Shown in pieces: positions 1 through 8,146 of a stretch of DNA of 63,944 bases (positions within the stretch are counted from its first letter, which is position 1; each line of letters starts with the position of its first letter). Made by a program: the position numbers and the translations under genes. The notes under the pieces were generated by a model, which searched no databases, had not been told where the DNA came from, and saw nothing but the letters and a program-made list of their open reading frames with translations. Source of the stretch: Clostridia bacterium (lineage in GTDB: Bacteria > Bacillota > Clostridia > Oscillospirales > CAG-272); the NCBI GenBank assembly GCA_017472285.1, contig JAFUQQ010000074.1, positions 1 to 63,944 of the forward strand. Reading direction: 5' to 3'.

Positions 1-114
1 CCGCGTCATCCTCGAGGCGCAGACGCACGGGATTCTTCGTGTACATCCATTTTTGAACGTCTGTACACTCCAGAATGACATCGTGAGCCTGCGCCGAAGG
101 ATCTCGGGCGAAAC
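1..114. repeat. Possible dispersed GTCAT...ATGAC intergenic repeat fragment
   Basis: The first bases carry a GTCATCCT block and, about 80 bases later, an inverted AGAATGAC block, followed by CGAAGGATCTCG. This vocabulary resembles the dispersed intergenic palindromes common in gut Clostridia. No copy elsewhere in the window confirms it, so the call rests on resemblance only. No gene is seen in positions 1-382. Confidence 0.3.
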
Positions 115-139
115 GCTTTCTCTCTTAACTAAATGACAT

Positions 140-283
140 TGCTCCCCAGACCCCTCCGCAAAAACTTTTCTCTGTGGTAGCTCTTGGTTTGTTGCGGTTT
201 GTACCTTAATAAAAATAGTGCCGCCACCAAGGAAAATTTTTGAAGGGGGATTGGGGGAAACTTTTTTTAAAAAGTTTCCCCCA
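140..283 (+). repeat. Family-1 palindromic MITE-like repeat, copy 1
   Basis: This is one of three copies (others at 14374-14543 and 28616-28786) of a ~170-bp element. The core starts with CCGCAAAAACTTTTCTCTGTGG and ends with a roughly inverse CCAAGGAAAATTTTTGAAGGGG, giving imperfect terminal inverted repeats. It is followed by a hairpin with arms GGGGGAAACTTTTT and AAAAAGTTTCCCCC. Unlike the other copies, the left-hand GGGGAGGAGC hairpin is mostly missing here, with only GCTCCCC left. There is no coding potential. Confidence 0.7.
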
Positions 284-297
284 TCGTTCTCCTTTTT

Positions 298-333
298 CCT
301 GTCAAGTATCTGCTTGACAGGAATTTTTTTTTG
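298..333 (+). terminator. Intrinsic terminator of an upstream gene
   Basis: A perfect 9-bp stem (CCTGTCAAG / CTTGACAGG, loop TATCTG) is followed by AA and ten T residues. It would end transcription entering from the left, insulating the sporulation operon. Its T-run overlaps the candidate sigma-E -35 element. Confidence 0.75.
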
Positions 334-349
334 GACAAGTGCATATATA
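321..349 (+). promoter_or_regulatory. Candidate sigma-E promoter of the spoIIIA operon
   Basis: GAATTTT (321-327), a 14-base spacer and CATATATA (342-349) resemble the mother-cell sigma-E consensus (KMATATT, 14-15 bases, CATACAMT), with the first codon 34 bases downstream. spoIIIA is a sigma-E operon in Bacillus, so the position fits. The -10 match is imperfect. Confidence 0.5.
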
Positions 350-382
350 TCTATCGAAAATGAAGGAAAGGAAGGTCAGAAA

Positions 383-1300
383 ATGGATGAAGAACTTTTG
401 CGTATTTTAAAATATTTGCCTGAGAAGGTTTCCTCTGCGGTGCGTTCGTTTGCGGAAAGTCTGCATGGAAATGAAGGGTATATTTCGGAGATACGGTTGC
501 GTGCGAATGCGCCGATTTCGGTTTCCTGTATGAATCGGAACGTCTGTGTTTTCCGTGGGAAACAAGTTGTTTGCGATGAATTTGAAGTCGCGGAAACCTT
601 GCAGAAGCTCTGTGAGGATTCGGTGCATACGTACAGCGAAACGCTCAAGGAAGGCTTTGTCGCGCTTGAAAACGGGTACCGTATCGGTGTTTGCGGACGG
701 GCGGGGACGGCGGGGGAATCCATCAAGAGCATATACGGCATATCTTCGCTTTCCATACGTATTCCGCATCCGATCAGAGGGGTATCCCAAAATATACAAA
801 AGTTTCTGACAGAGGGCGGACGGATACAGAGTGCGCTTTTTTATTCGCCGCCGAATGTCGGAAAGACGACGCTAATTCGTGATATTGCGTCTGCCATGTC
901 AAGCGGTGCATTTCCAAAGAGAGTTGCTTTGATCGATACCAGAGGGGAAATCTATATGAGGGAGATGTTCCGAGAGAGTCTTGTGGACGTTTTGCGCGGA
1001 TATCCGCGCGCCAAGGGGATCGAGATCGCGACGAGAACGCTTTCGCCTGAAGTGATTTTTTGTGATGAGATCGGTTCTGCTGAAGAAGCGAAGGCGATTC
1101 TTTCCGCGCAGAACAGCGGTGTTCCTTTGATCGCGACGGCGCACGCGGACAGCAGAGAGATGCTTTTGCGCCGTCCGAATATAAAAATGCTTTGCGATAA
1201 CGGAATTTTTCGTTATTATATTGGGCTTTCGAGAGCGGCGGGTGCGAAACATTTTACTTTTGATGTTTTTGATGCTTGCGGGGAGGTGGTCGCGGTTTGA
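383..1300 (+). CDS. spoIIIAA: Stage III sporulation protein AA (SpoIIIAA), ATPase
   Basis: First gene of the eight-gene spoIIIA operon, which builds the mother-cell half of the channel joining mother cell and forespore after engulfment. SpoIIIAA is the cytoplasmic secretion-type ATPase thought to power or assemble it. The 305-residue product has a P-loop (PPNVGKTT, about residue 215) and a Walker-B-like segment (IFCDEIG). The ATG at 383 follows a GGAAAGGAAGG purine run. The frame stays open upstream to 218 but that stretch lies in a repeat and terminator and is not believable as protein. The end overlaps the TTG start of spoIIIAB by four bases. Confidence 0.95.
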   Translation: MDEELLRILKYLPEKVSSAVRSFAESLHGNEGYISEIRLRANAPISVSCMNRNVCVFRGKQVVCDEFEVAETLQKLCEDSVHTYSETLKEGFVALENGYRIGVCGRAGTAGESIKSIYGISSLSIRIPHPIRGVSQNIQKFLTEGGRIQSALFYSPPNVGKTTLIRDIASAMSSGAFPKRVALIDTRGEIYMREMFRESLVDVLRGYPRAKGIEIATRTLSPEVIFCDEIGSAEEAKAILSAQNSGVPLIATAHADSREMLLRRPNIKMLCDNGIFRYYIGLSRAAGAKHFTFDVFDACGEVVAV

Positions 1301-1800
1301 AATGGCTTGGGGCGGCACTTTGTTTTCTCGCATCGGTTTCCATCGGGCTTTCTGCGGGAAGAAACGAGAGGGAACGCACGGCACAATGCGAGGCATTTTT
1401 GGAGCTTTTCGTTTATATTCAGAATCAGGTCGGTTACTTTTTGGCACCGACGAAATTGATGTATAAGAATTTTCACAATGAGGTTTTGCGGAAGACGGGC
1501 TTTCTGGATGCACTTTCCGCGCATGAAGAAGATGAGGTATATTTTGATGCGTGGAACGATGCGCTCGCGCGTACACGGGCAAACCTGAACCTCTCCGATG
1601 CGCAATATGAGATCGTGAAAGCATTTGGCTCTTGTATCGGCAAGAGCAATGAGGAGCTTCAACTCAAGCATCTGGAATATTATACGAAAGCGATGCGCAC
1701 CGAAGTTGAAAAACAGAAAACGGAAATGAAAAAGAACATCAAATTATATCGCACGCTCGGTTTTTCCATCGGGGCGGCGATCGTGATCTTGGTGATCTGA
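1297..1800 (+). CDS. spoIIIAB: Stage III sporulation protein AB (SpoIIIAB)
   Basis: Membrane-associated SpoIIIAB of the spoIIIA channel. The 167-residue protein has a short hydrophobic N-terminus, a mainly helical middle and a hydrophobic C-terminal helix (IGAAIVILVI), which is the family layout. The TTG start at 1297 lies inside the spoIIIAA stop region and is preceded at 8 bases by GGGAGGTGG. An earlier in-frame TTG at 1276 lacks such a site. The family helix-rich domain is related to type II secretion GspF. Confidence 0.92.
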   Translation: MKWLGAALCFLASVSIGLSAGRNERERTAQCEAFLELFVYIQNQVGYFLAPTKLMYKNFHNEVLRKTGFLDALSAHEEDEVYFDAWNDALARTRANLNLSDAQYEIVKAFGSCIGKSNEELQLKHLEYYTKAMRTEVEKQKTEMKKNIKLYRTLGFSIGAAIVILVI

Positions 1801-1814
1801 GAAAGGAGAACGGT

Positions 1815-2009
1815 TTGAATACGGAGTTATTATTGAAGGTCGCGGGGATTGGTATTCTCGTGACCGTAGCATATCAGATATTACATAAATCGGGCAGGGA
1901 TGAACAGGCGATGTTGGTTTCGATTGCGGGGCTTATCATCGTGCTTCTGATGCTCGTACAGGAAATGGGAGGGCTTTTCGATTCTGTGAAAAGTATTTTC
2001 GGGCTGTGA
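1815..2009 (+). CDS. spoIIIAC: Stage III sporulation protein AC (SpoIIIAC)
   Basis: Small membrane protein (64 residues) with two predicted membrane helices, the usual SpoIIIAC size and topology. It starts at TTG 1815 behind AAAGGAG and overlaps the spoIIID-type downstream neighbour spoIIIAD by four bases. SpoIIIAC and AD are small membrane subunits of the mother-cell channel. Confidence 0.93.
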   Translation: MNTELLLKVAGIGILVTVAYQILHKSGRDEQAMLVSIAGLIIVLLMLVQEMGGLFDSVKSIFGL

Positions 2010-2389
2010 GTATCTTGCAAATTTGCGGTTTTGCGTTGCTTGGGGTTCTAGTTGTGACGGTGCTGAAAAGCGTGCGTCCCGAATATGCAACGGTTACGGG
2101 TGTTATCACAGGAATGTTGCTTCTTGTTTTTACGATGACACCTCTTGCAAGTGTATTGACATCCGTGACGGAACTTGCGGAAGATACGGGCTTTTCCGCA
2201 TATTCTTCCGTGATACTGAAATCGATGGGGATTGGAATTTTAGGACAGACGACGGCGGACGTATGTCGGGATAGCGGTGTCGGCACGCTTGCTTCTAAAG
2301 TGGAATTTGCGGCAAAAGTCATGATTCTGCTCCTTTGCGTACCGATCTTGCAGACATTGTTGGGATTGATAGAGGGATTTTTGAAATGA
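2006..2389 (+). CDS. spoIIIAD: Stage III sporulation protein AD (SpoIIIAD)
   Basis: 127-residue polytopic membrane protein with about four helices, typical of SpoIIIAD. The GTG start at 2006 sits in the overlap GTGA with the spoIIIAC stop, so translation is probably coupled. It ends in an ATGA overlap with spoIIIAE. It forms part of the membrane platform of the feeding-tube-like channel. Confidence 0.93.
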   Translation: MSILQICGFALLGVLVVTVLKSVRPEYATVTGVITGMLLLVFTMTPLASVLTSVTELAEDTGFSAYSSVILKSMGIGILGQTTADVCRDSGVGTLASKVEFAAKVMILLLCVPILQTLLGLIEGFLK

Positions 2390-3492
2390 AAAGATATAGA
2401 CGTTTGATGGGTGTGATATTGCTTTTGTCGGCAATATTTTTATGTTTTCCTTTTTCCGTTTCGGCGGATGATGCGGAAGAAACGAAGATTGATGTGACGG
2501 TGCCCGAAGAATTACGGGAATATCTTCCGGATGGGGTCGGGACGTTTACGCCTTCAGAGGTGCTTGAGAGCTTTGATTTCAGTTTTTTTGCAAAGCTGGG
2601 TATCCGTATCATTGCGGAGGCCGCGCCCGAAGCGGCCAAAAGTTTTGCTTTGCTTCTCGGGCTCATGCTGATGGCGGCGGTGCTTGGCGTGATACGGCGC
2701 ACGGTAACGTCTGTCGGGCTTCAGGCGGTCATGGAGCTTGTGGGGATGGTTTGCATCGCAAGTGCGGTCTTTTCGGTCACAGAAGGGGTATTTTCGATCG
2801 CAGAAGGGTATGTGTCATCTCTTTCCGCTTTTATGAATCAAATTACGCCTGTGATGGCAGGTTTTATGATCGCAAGCGGACAGGTTACGTCTGCGGCTGT
2901 TGTTTCGGGTGTGATCTTTACGGCAGTTTCGCTTTTGGAATCGATCGTTGCGAACGTACTGTTTCCGATGATACGGCTTTCGCTCTGTATGTCGCTTGTG
3001 ACTTCCATGTTCGGCATTACGGGGATATCGGGTATCGCACCGATGCTGAAAAAGATGATCTCTTACGTATTTGGATTTGTGACGCTTTGTCTTTCCGCGG
3101 TATTGATGTTTCAGAGTCTGATCGCCAAAAGTACGGATTCGCTTGCGATGCGAGGCATCAAATTCGCTGTCGGACAATTTATTCCGTTTGTCGGCGGTGC
3201 TGTCAATGAAGCACTTTCGACGATCATCGGGGGTATCGGAACGATCAAGGCGGCAACGGGCGTTGTTGCCGCGGTCATCGTTTGTCTGATCGCGGCAGTA
3301 CCGCTCATCAAGATCCTTTTGCAGAAGATGTTTTTGGAATTGGTCAGCGTTTGCGCGGGTATTCTGGGGCTTTCGGGCGAGAATCGGCTGATGGGTGAGG
3401 TGGCATCCTTTTTCGGTTATACGGCGGCAGTTGTAGCGATTTCGGGTGTATTTTTCCTGCTTTCCGTTTCCATGATGGCATCACTCGGTTAA
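2386..3492 (+). CDS. spoIIIAE: Stage III sporulation protein AE (SpoIIIAE)
   Basis: 368 residues with a clear N-terminal signal peptide (cleavage near SVSADD), an extracytoplasmic acidic stretch, then about eight membrane helices from residue 75 on, as in the SpoIIIAE family. The ATG at 2386 overlaps the spoIIIAD stop (ATGA). An earlier in-frame start at 2335 is rejected because it would add residues before the signal peptide. Confidence 0.94.
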   Translation: MKRYRRLMGVILLLSAIFLCFPFSVSADDAEETKIDVTVPEELREYLPDGVGTFTPSEVLESFDFSFFAKLGIRIIAEAAPEAAKSFALLLGLMLMAAVLGVIRRTVTSVGLQAVMELVGMVCIASAVFSVTEGVFSIAEGYVSSLSAFMNQITPVMAGFMIASGQVTSAAVVSGVIFTAVSLLESIVANVLFPMIRLSLCMSLVTSMFGITGISGIAPMLKKMISYVFGFVTLCLSAVLMFQSLIAKSTDSLAMRGIKFAVGQFIPFVGGAVNEALSTIIGGIGTIKAATGVVAAVIVCLIAAVPLIKILLQKMFLELVSVCAGILGLSGENRLMGEVASFFGYTAAVVAISGVFFLLSVSMMASLG

Positions 3493-3503
3493 GGAGGACG
3501 TAT

Positions 3504-3995
3504 ATGCGTGAATGGATTACATATCTTGGGGAAGTGATTTTCATTACGGCAGTTTCGGGACTCGTCTATCATCTTGCGCCCGAAGGTTCGCTGAAAAAAC
3601 ATCTGCATTTCGTGATATCGCTTTGTGTTCTGGTATCGCTTGCCGTGCCGATGTTTTCCATGGTAACGGAGCTTCCCGATATTTTTGAAAAAAGCTATGA
3701 GGACGTGAAAAACGGAGAAGAAGATATGGAAAACGGTCTTATGGAATCCGTGATTTCGACGAGCAAAAAAGAGATCGAGAACGCGATCGTTTCTTATATT
3801 TCGGGAAAATATGAAGTCGATGCCGAAAAGATATCTGTGACGGTCACGCTAAATGCGGATGATCCGGAAGCGATTGAAATCACGGCGATTAACGTATCGA
3901 TTGAAGGGATTTCGGGTGCAAAGGCGAGGGCGATACAAGCGGCACTTGACGAGATGTTTCTCGGAAAAAGTGAGATCACGGTCAATCATCAATGA
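3504..3995 (+). CDS. spoIIIAF: Stage III sporulation protein AF (SpoIIIAF)
   Basis: 163 residues: two N-terminal membrane helices (about 10-28 and 35-55), then a soluble domain with the alpha/beta ring-building-motif pattern shared by SpoIIIAF, AG and AH. The start follows AAGGAGGA at a good distance. The gene ends in an ATGA overlap with spoIIIAG. Confidence 0.92.
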   Translation: MREWITYLGEVIFITAVSGLVYHLAPEGSLKKHLHFVISLCVLVSLAVPMFSMVTELPDIFEKSYEDVKNGEEDMENGLMESVISTSKKEIENAIVSYISGKYEVDAEKISVTVTLNADDPEAIEITAINVSIEGISGAKARAIQAALDEMFLGKSEITVNHQ

Positions 3996-4510
3996 AAGAG
4001 AGGCATGTAATTTTGAAATTATTGGATGGGCTTTCGGGCAAGAAAAAAAGTCTGATTTTAGCCATCATCGGCATCATCGGACTTGCGTTGATTATATTCG
4101 GGACGTTTGGCGAAAAAGAAAATGAAGAAATTTCAAAAAATACGGAAGAAAATATCAGCACATTGGAATATATTGAACGTCTTGAGAATAAGATTGGAAA
4201 CATAGCAGAGCAGATCACGGGTTCTTCCAACGTCCGTGTGATCGTGAGTGTTTCTTCGGGAACGGAATACATATACGTTTCCAATGAGAAATTGACGGAG
4301 AATTCTTCCTCGAAGGAATATATCACGGTACGCACGGCAAACGGCGGTGACGAACTGATCTTGCTCAAGGAAATCTATCCTGATGTCACGGGTGTTTCCG
4401 TTGCCTGCCGCGGCGGTGACAAGCCTGAGATTCAAGCCAAACTGATCGATGTGATCTCGACTTCTCTCGGTGTCAGCAGTCATCGGATATGCATCGTCGG
4501 CATCAAATGA
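3992..4510 (+). CDS. spoIIIAG: Stage III sporulation protein AG (SpoIIIAG)
   Basis: 172 residues with one membrane helix (about 18-38) and an extracytoplasmic ring-building domain. SpoIIIAG is the large-ring subunit of the mother-cell channel. The C-terminal part (TGVSVACRGGDKPEI...) is the conserved end of the family. The ATG at 3992 overlaps the spoIIIAF stop. A TTG at 4013 is an alternative start. Confidence 0.93.
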   Translation: MKERHVILKLLDGLSGKKKSLILAIIGIIGLALIIFGTFGEKENEEISKNTEENISTLEYIERLENKIGNIAEQITGSSNVRVIVSVSSGTEYIYVSNEKLTENSSSKEYITVRTANGGDELILLKEIYPDVTGVSVACRGGDKPEIQAKLIDVISTSLGVSSHRICIVGIK

Positions 4511-4548
4511 TAGAAATTATTTTTTAAACAAAAAAGGAGATTTTTGTA

Positions 4549-5226
4549 ATGAGAAACGAAGAAAGAGCAGCTATGAGAGCGGAAGAAAAAGAAGAAACCA
4601 CGGAAAAAGCGATCCTTGATCTTCCCGAAACCGAAGAAAAGGAATTTAAGTTCAAAAGCTTTTTCACAGGCGGCGAAGGCGGTAAAAAAATCGGTATCCG
4701 CAATATCGTGATCGTTCTTTCGGTGCTTCTGATTGGCGCGGCGGTCTATGTCAACTGGGCATTGTTCGGCGGTAATGATGCGGATCAGGATGCAAGCGGT
4801 GATTCTGTAATCAGCGGCGGTGTGACAGACGGTACAAGTGGTGGTGAAGGCGATCAGGTTTCTTCCGATATGAATGAAAATACTGATTATTTCGCGGCAT
4901 CTCAGATCGAACGTCAGCGCGCAAGAGATGAAGCCATCGAAGTTTTGCAGGGTGTTGTGGAAGATGCGGCAACGCTTGACGCGGCAAAAGAACAGGCTCT
5001 CGCAGATATTGCGGCAATCGCGGCAAACATCGAATTGGAAGCCAATATCGAATCTCTGATCAAAGCAAAAGGTTTTGAAGAATGTGTCGCGGTCATCAGC
5101 GGTGACAAAGCCAATATCGTTGTCAAGAGCGAAGGTTTGCAGCCCAATCAGCTTTCTCAGATTCTTGAAATCGTTTATCTTCAGGCGGATATCGTTCCCG
5201 CAAACGTGACCATTTCCGAAAAATAA
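4549..5226 (+). CDS. spoIIIAH: Stage III sporulation protein AH (SpoIIIAH)
   Basis: 225-residue SpoIIIAH, the mother-cell protein that crosses the intermembrane space to bind forespore SpoIIQ or its counterpart. It has a charged cytoplasmic N-terminus, one membrane helix (about 48-68), a low-complexity Gly/Asp linker, and a C-terminal ring-building domain ending in QADIVPANVTISEK. It starts after AAAAAGGAG and closes the operon. Confidence 0.94.
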   Translation: MRNEERAAMRAEEKEETTEKAILDLPETEEKEFKFKSFFTGGEGGKKIGIRNIVIVLSVLLIGAAVYVNWALFGGNDADQDASGDSVISGGVTDGTSGGEGDQVSSDMNENTDYFAASQIERQRARDEAIEVLQGVVEDAATLDAAKEQALADIAAIAANIELEANIESLIKAKGFEECVAVISGDKANIVVKSEGLQPNQLSQILEIVYLQADIVPANVTISEK

Positions 5227-5240
5227 TGGATAAGACCCAC

Positions 5241-5321
5241 GGCAAATTTCTCGCCTTTTTGTAACTTTACCGCATTCAAATGCAGTAAAACGGCGAGGTT
5301 GGATTTGAACAATTTCCTATA
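5241..5321 (+). repeat. Family-2 short palindromic repeat, copy A
   Basis: 81-bp element with outer arms GGCAAATTTCTC and GAACAATTTCC and inner arms CTCGCCTTTTT and AAAACGGCGAG. Related copies lie at 22011-22083, 26326-26407 and, inverted, 33007-33082. It sits directly left of a terminator hairpin. The whole element could fold as a long hairpin RNA. Confidence 0.7.
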
Positions 5322-5353
5322 AAAAATCCTTCTCCAAGCGGAGAAGGATTTTT
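5322..5353. terminator. Bidirectional intrinsic terminator
   Basis: Stem AAAATCCTTCTCC / GGAGAAGGATTTT with loop AAGC, flanked by A- and T-runs. It serves the converging spoIIIA operon and the minus-strand lipoprotein gene. Confidence 0.85.
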
Positions 5354-5357
5354 GCGT

Positions 5358-6167
5358 TTAATTGGCTGTGGTTTCGTCAGTGGGAGTGATATCTTTGGCT
5401 TCGCCTTCGACGACGGTGTTTTGCATGGGTTTCGTGGCGATGCGTTTTCTGATGAAGAAATAAATGATCGCGCCTACGGGCAAAAGAACACTGATTGTGA
5501 GGAGATTTTGGTAGATATTAGGCGTTACACCAGAAATTTTGAGGAAAAGTCCGATGGACCAATTGAAATTCATGCGTTCGGGTGAAATCGTCAGTGCGAG
5601 ATTGATGCCGATCAGGTTCAGAATGATCCAGAGCGGCTTCTTTGTGATCTTACGTCTGATGCAGTCAACGAGCATCCAGACACAGAAGGCAATGGAGGCA
5701 ACGGAATAAATGATGAGAGCGATATTGAGAGGAGAGAAGGATTCCGCTTTGTTTGTGACCCATTCGGTGTCGTTAAAATTGATCCAATACAAACCTTCAT
5801 AGCCTTCCGTTAAAGACGATTGTACGATAAATGTCTTTTCTTCATCGGTTTCCATGGAGTAAGTGAAAGTGGTTGTTTTTACGCCGTTATTGATGTTTGT
5901 GTGCCAAGCCGTTTGCTTGAGCGTATAACTTTCTGCACCTTGGAAAAGAGATGCTATTTTCGGAAATACCTGTGAAAAGCTTTCCTTATCCGTTCCCGGA
6001 GTCATGACGGCATAGGCGGTTTCGAGATCGTTTGCGAGCGTGGCATCAATGAAAGTTTCGGTCATTTCGCGTGCAGCTTCGTTTTCCGTTGCAAGATCAG
6101 AACAGGAGGAAAAGAGCATGAGTGAGGCGAGAAGGAGAATTGTGAGTGAGAAGATTTTGCGTTTCAT
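5358..6167 (-). CDS. Membrane-anchored lipoprotein of unknown function
   Basis: 269 residues starting at MKRKIFS behind AGAAAGG, with a lipoprotein signal (LFSSC). After the lipidated Cys comes a roughly 100-residue extracytoplasmic domain whose beta-rich pattern (TETFIDATLANDLETAYAVM...) is like the DUF3887/DUF4878 fold seen in small lipoproteins. Three to four membrane helices follow, then a short basic and acidic tail. A lipid anchor plus a polytopic C-terminus is unusual. The gene lies 17 bp after the LURP-one gene and is probably cotranscribed. Function is not assigned. Confidence 0.8.
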   Translation of the reverse strand: MKRKIFSLTILLLASLMLFSSCSDLATENEAAREMTETFIDATLANDLETAYAVMTPGTDKESFSQVFPKIASLFQGAESYTLKQTAWHTNINNGVKTTTFTYSMETDEEKTFIVQSSLTEGYEGLYWINFNDTEWVTNKAESFSPLNIALIIYSVASIAFCVWMLVDCIRRKITKKPLWIILNLIGINLALTISPERMNFNWSIGLFLKISGVTPNIYQNLLTISVLLPVGAIIYFFIRKRIATKPMQNTVVEGEAKDITPTDETTAN

Positions 6168-6184
6168 GGTATGGGACCTTTCTG

Positions 6185-6664
6185 TTAATTGTTTTGGGAT
6201 GCCATAACACAATCGATAGTAATGGCGATGGCAAGAATAATGAGCGGATCTGTGTCGGTCGCATTGCTGATATCGACAACGTAGCTGTCACCCCATGTGA
6301 ACCATTCTTTATAAATGCTGGCGATGGGTCTGCCGTCACGGAAGATATCGTATGTATGGTCGAAGAAATCTCCCTCTACGGTGATGGGCATACCGTCGAT
6401 CTCATAGGACGGGTAGAATAAAGAGAACCTTTTCACAACGGTCGCCATGATTTCGCCGCGCTTGACGATATTATATTGCGGAGCAAATGTGAAAAGCTTC
6501 TGCTCAATGGAGAGCAGATCGTCCCCGTGTGCATTTGTGATATGCAGTTTTTTGCCGAAGGTGAAAAACTCGCTTTCGACGAAATAGAGGTCGTTTTCCA
6601 CTTCATCCTTGACGGTGAATTTGTCGTTCAGAGAAAATACTTTTTGTTTGATATAGAGTTTCAT
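6185..6664 (-). CDS. LURP-one-related (DUF567/YxjI-type) protein
   Basis: 159 residues beginning MKLYIKQKVFSLNDKF, with the repeated pattern of short beta strands around aromatic residues (KVFSLNDKF, EFFTFGKKL, KLFTFAPQY, RFSLFYPSY) typical of the LURP-one/tubby-like fold. A hydrophobic helix ends the chain (PLIILAIAITI), as in many family members. Bacterial members have no firm biochemical role. The gene is upstream of, and probably cotranscribed with, the lipoprotein gene. Confidence 0.8.
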   Translation of the reverse strand: MKLYIKQKVFSLNDKFTVKDEVENDLYFVESEFFTFGKKLHITNAHGDDLLSIEQKLFTFAPQYNIVKRGEIMATVVKRFSLFYPSYEIDGMPITVEGDFFDHTYDIFRDGRPIASIYKEWFTWGDSYVVDISNATDTDPLIILAIAITIDCVMASQNN

Positions 6665-6688
6665 AGATGTGCTCCTTATAATATAGAA

Positions 6689-6720
6689 AATCTCCGTTTT
6701 TCAGGAGAAAAACGGAGATT
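6689..6720 (-). terminator. Intrinsic terminator after the sugar-ABC ATPase gene
   Basis: Inverted repeat AATCTCCGTTTT / AAAACGGAGATT with a 7-base loop. Read on the minus strand it ends in GATTTTC, a modest T-run, just downstream of the ATPase gene. Confidence 0.65.
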
Positions 6721-6733
6721 CAAAGTCACGATA

Positions 6734-7906
6734 TTAGTGGCAGATGCACTTTTCGGTATCTTTATCGAAGATGTGAACTCTTGCGGTATCGATAGCAACG
6801 GTGATAGTGTCTGTGCTTCTTGCAGTGGATCTGGGAGATACTCTTGCGGTGAGCTTAACTTCGCCGGATTTGTCGATAACGATGTTCTTCTTAGCAGCGA
6901 GAGCTTCGTCTACAACAACTCTGTTCGCGATGAGGTAGAGGTAGATTTCAGCACCCATAAGTTCTGTTACGTCAACGTAAGCTTCGAATGCGCAATCCTT
7001 GAGAACAGCGATCTGAGCGGGAGTATCAACGATACATTCAGGACGAACACCTGCGATAACGTCTTTGCCGATGTAGGGCTGGAGGTCGGGGTTCTTAGCC
7101 TTGTCTTCGGGAAGTTTGATCTTGATTTCACCGAACTGGAGCCATACGCCGCCGTTTTCTTTGATGAGCTTGCAGTTGATGAAGTTCATCTGAGGAGTAC
7201 CGATAAAGCCTGCAACGAAGGTGTTAACAGGGTAGTCGTAGAGGTTCTGAGGAGTATCAACCTGCTGAATGATACCGTCTTTCATAACAACGATACGGGT
7301 AGCCATTGTCATAGCTTCTACCTGGTCGTGAGTTACGTAGATGAATGTGGTACCGAGCTTGTTGTGGAGCTTTGTGATTTCCGTTCTCATCGTTGCACGG
7401 AGCTTAGCGTCGAGGTTGGAAAGCGGTTCGTCGAGAAGGAACACTTTCGGGTCACGTACGATTGCACGGCCGAGAGCAACACGCTGTTTCTGACCACCGG
7501 ACATAGCCTTGGGGTAACGGTCGAGAAGGTGAGTGATGTCGAGGATGCGGGCAGCTTCTTCAACTTTTCTCTTGATCTGTTCTTTGGGCATCTTGCGGAG
7601 CTTCAAACCGAATGCCATGTTGTCAAATACGGTCATGTGAGGATAGAGAGCGTAGTTCTGGAATACCATCGCGATATCTCTGTCCTTGGGGGCAACGTCG
7701 TTAACGAGTCTGTCGCCGATGAAAAGTTCGCCCTCGGAGATTTCTTCAAGACCTGCGATCATACGGAGAGTGGTGGACTTACCGCAACCGGAGGGACCTA
7801 CGAAGATGATGAACTCGGTATCTTTGATTTCAAGGTTGAAGTCAGTAACCGCAGTTACACCGCCGGGGTATTTTTTGTAGATGTGTCTTAAGGAAAGGCT
7901 TGCCAT
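6734..7906 (-). CDS. MsmK/UgpC-type sugar ABC transporter ATPase
   Basis: 390-residue ATPase of the carbohydrate uptake transporter-1 class. It has Walker [11 protein letters not shown], signature [10 protein letters not shown], Walker [17 protein letters not shown], switch His THDQVEAM, and the C-terminal regulatory OB domain of MalK/UgpC/MsmK. The start [10 protein letters not shown] is preceded by ATGGAG; ten extra residues upstream are discounted. No permease or solute-binding gene is adjacent, so it probably serves several sugar importers elsewhere, as shared MsmK proteins do. Confidence 0.92.
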   Translation of the reverse strand: MASLSLRHIYKKYPGGVTAVTDFNLEIKDTEFIIFVGPSGCGKSTTLRMIAGLEEISEGELFIGDRLVNDVAPKDRDIAMVFQNYALYPHMTVFDNMAFGLKLRKMPKEQIKRKVEEAARILDITHLLDRYPKAMSGGQKQRVALGRAIVRDPKVFLLDEPLSNLDAKLRATMRTEITKLHNKLGTTFIYVTHDQVEAMTMATRIVVMKDGIIQQVDTPQNLYDYPVNTFVAGFIGTPQMNFINCKLIKENGGVWLQFGEIKIKLPEDKAKNPDLQPYIGKDVIAGVRPECIVDTPAQIAVLKDCAFEAYVDVTELMGAEIYLYLIANRVVVDEALAAKKNIVIDKSGEVKLTARVSPRSTARSTDTITVAIDTARVHIFDKDTEKCICH

Positions 7907-7949
7907 GTTTAGACTCCATTCTCGGCGACAATACAAAAGATTTTAAGTA

Positions 7950-7977
7950 TCACCTCTCAGCCGCCGATGAGAGGTGA
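7950..7977 (-). promoter_or_regulatory. Hairpin in the leader of the sugar-ABC ATPase gene
   Basis: A perfect 10-bp inverted repeat (TCACCTCTCA / TGAGAGGTGA, 8-base loop) lies 44 bases before the ATPase start. A TATAAT read on the minus strand (8016-8021) lies further upstream, so the hairpin would be in the mRNA leader. There is no T-run. It could be an operator or a stabilising hairpin. Confidence 0.4.
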
Positions 7978-8146
7978 GGATAGATGTTAAACTATCTACA
8001 TTTAGTAACAATCTTATTATATCAAAAATCCAGAGATTTTTAAAGATGGAAAATCTCCGAATTTTCAGAATTTTATTTGTAAGAAATGCACAAAAGGATG
8101 TTTTTTTCATCCCGAAAGAGAAAAAGGGAGAAAAACTTCTAATTTA

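Noticed and set aside
218..382. In-frame N-terminal extension of SpoIIIAA
   Set aside because: It translates a repeat, a terminator and the promoter region; the ATG at 383 gives the normal family start.
6476..7891. 471-codon frame on the plus strand
   Set aside because: It runs antisense across the LURP-one and sugar-ABC ATPase genes, both recognisable families.
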